A stretch of DNA of 64,000 bases. Origin: Bog-756 sp963812885. GTDB lineage: Bacteria > Actinomycetota > Acidimicrobiia > Acidimicrobiales > RAAP-2. The notes under the pieces were generated by a model. It was not told the origin of the DNA. It saw only the letters and a program-made list of their open reading frames with translations, and ran no database searches. Below are positions 62,778-64,000 of the stretch, piece after piece. Both the position numbers and the translations under genes were made by a program. Where the stretch lies: positions 1 through 64,000 of the forward strand of contig CAWEWZ010000002.1 in the NCBI GenBank assembly GCA_963812885.1. The letters run 5' to 3'. The stretch's first letter is position 1; every line of letters starts with the position of its first letter.

Positions 62778-63947
62778 GGTCGGGCTCGAAGAATGTCGCG
62801 GACCTGGGCCACGTCCTTGTCGCCCCGCCCCGAGAGATTGACCAGCACCGTCGACCCCGAGGGGAGGGACGGGGTTCCGGCGTTGGCGATCACCCAGGCG
62901 ATGGCGTGGGCCGACTCGAGGGCGGGGATGATCCCCTCGGTCCGGGCCAGGCGCTGGAAGGCCTCGACCACGGACTGGTCGTCGGCCGTCTCGTAGCGGG
63001 CCCGGCCGAGCTCCCCCAGATGGGCATGCTCGGGCCCGATCCCCGGGTAGTCGAGCCCGGCCGAGATGGATTCGGCCTCGAGGATCTGACCCGCCTCGTC
63101 CTGCATGAGCGCGCTGCGCATGCCGTGGAGGACACCGGGGATACCCGTGGTCATCGCCGCGCCGCCGGCGGCTTCGACGGCCACCAGCGCCGAGGTGGAA
63201 TCGTCGGCGAACCCGGCGAAGATCCCCGCCGCATTCGAACCCCCGCCGGCACAGGCCACCACGACATCGGGGTCGGCGCCGTCGAGCAGCAGCCGGCACT
63301 GGTCGCGGGCCTCGTCACCGATCACCCGCTGGAACTCCCGGACCATCCACGGGTAGGGATGCGGCCCCATCACCGAGCCCAGGCAGTAGTGGGTGTCGGC
63401 CACCGAGGCCACCCAGTCCCGGAGCGCCTCGTTGACCGCGTCCTTCAGGGTCCGGCTCCCGCTCGACACCGACCTGACCTCGGCGCCGAGCAGCTCCATC
63501 CGGAACACGTTCAGCTCCTGGCGGTGGGTGTCCACCTCGCCCATGTAGACCACGCACTCCATGCCGAACAGGGCGGCGGCGGTGGCCGAGGCCACACCGT
63601 GCTGGCCGGCCCCGGTCTCGGCCACCAACCGGGCCTTACCCATCCGCCGGGCCAACAGCCCCTGGCCGATGACGTTGTTGAGCTTGTGGGATCCGGTGTG
63701 GGCCAGGTCCTCACGCTTGAGAAGGACCCGGACACCCAGCTCGGTCGAGAGCCGCCCGCACTCGGTCACCGGCGTCGGGCGGCCCCCGTAGCCGGGCGAG
63801 GACCCCGTCGAGCTCGGCGCGGAAGGACGGGTCGGCCCAGGCCGAGCGGAAGGCCGCCTCCAGCTCGATGCAGGCCGGAACCAGCGACTCGGGGACGAAG
63901 CGGCCACCGAACTCACCGAACCGGCCGGTCGGGCCGGGATCCCCCAT
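62774..63947 (-). CDS. trpB: Tryptophan synthase beta subunit, one frameshift
   Basis: PLP enzyme joining indole and serine. PLP Lys is in HTGSHKLNNVIGQG; ETGAGQHGVASA is the substrate loop; CAGGGSNAAGIF binds PLP phosphate. The N-terminus is GPTGRFGEFGGRFVPESLVP. The frame changes near 63788, just before YGGRPTPVTECGRL; one extra base, corrected length about 390. The ATG at 63947 is preferred; GTG 63962 and TTG 63977 are in frame. The remaining bases to 64000 carry no recognisable gene end. Confidence 0.95.
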
Positions 63948-64000
63948 GATCTCGGCGGCCACTACTCGCTCTGCCAATCGAAGAGGCCGGGGGACCCGGC

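Overview
The window is a GC-rich bacterial chromosome segment. Gene content and order point to an actinomycetote, most likely of the Acidimicrobiia type; that class is my inference, from the uvrC-rapZ-yvcK-gap-pgk-tpiA-secG and rpsA/polA neighbourhoods, an AftD-like arabinofuranosyltransferase, an ANTAR regulator and a DUF222/HNH gene. GTG starts and overlapping ATGA/GTGA stop-start junctions are common.

Layout. 1-3.9 kb: a less GC-rich kinase-like gene, a nitronate monooxygenase-like gene, a tyrosine recombinase coupled to an AbrB/MraZ-like gene, and tRNA-Leu(GAG). 4-13 kb (minus strand): a nearly continuous unit uvrC-rapZ-yvcK-gap-pgk-tpiA-secG followed by an orphan peptide-type substrate-binding protein; whiA is missing from its usual place. 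13-21 kb: nadA, uvrA, uvrB, coaE and a methyltransferase. 21-36.5 kb: a surface-glycan region with an AftD-like giant membrane enzyme, a DUF222/HNH gene, a GT4 glycosyltransferase, a flippase, two GT39-like and one PIG-V-like membrane glycosyltransferases and a UGM/PPOX-like flavoprotein. 36.7-42.6 kb: a complete peptide/nickel-type ABC importer. 42.6-49.6 kb: rpsA, polA, a PdtaR-like ANTAR regulator with a small partner, and menC.

49.8-56.4 kb is accessory. It starts at tRNA-Leu(CAA) and holds a possible undescribed peptide system: a 75-residue precursor-like peptide with an LPPRE leader motif and a two-fold N/D/G-rich repeat lies 2 nt upstream of an RRE(PqqD)-like plus M50 metalloprotease, followed by a LysM domain that may be the C-terminus of the same protein. 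Next come a repetitive secreted protein, an unknown membrane protein and a pentapeptide-repeat lipoprotein. 56.5-60.1 kb is fabD-fabG-acpP-fabF, where FabD carries an extra biotinyl/lipoyl-like tail. An ABC1 kinase and trpB-trpA close the window.

About half of the genes, including essential ones (gap, pgk, tpiA, polA, rpsA, uvrB, trpAB), are split by frameshifts. Nearly all are explained by one extra C or G, often in a short run, and removing it restores family-typical lengths. I treat these as sequence-consensus errors and annotate whole genes across them. The DUF222/HNH gene and menC are exceptions because they need missing bases.
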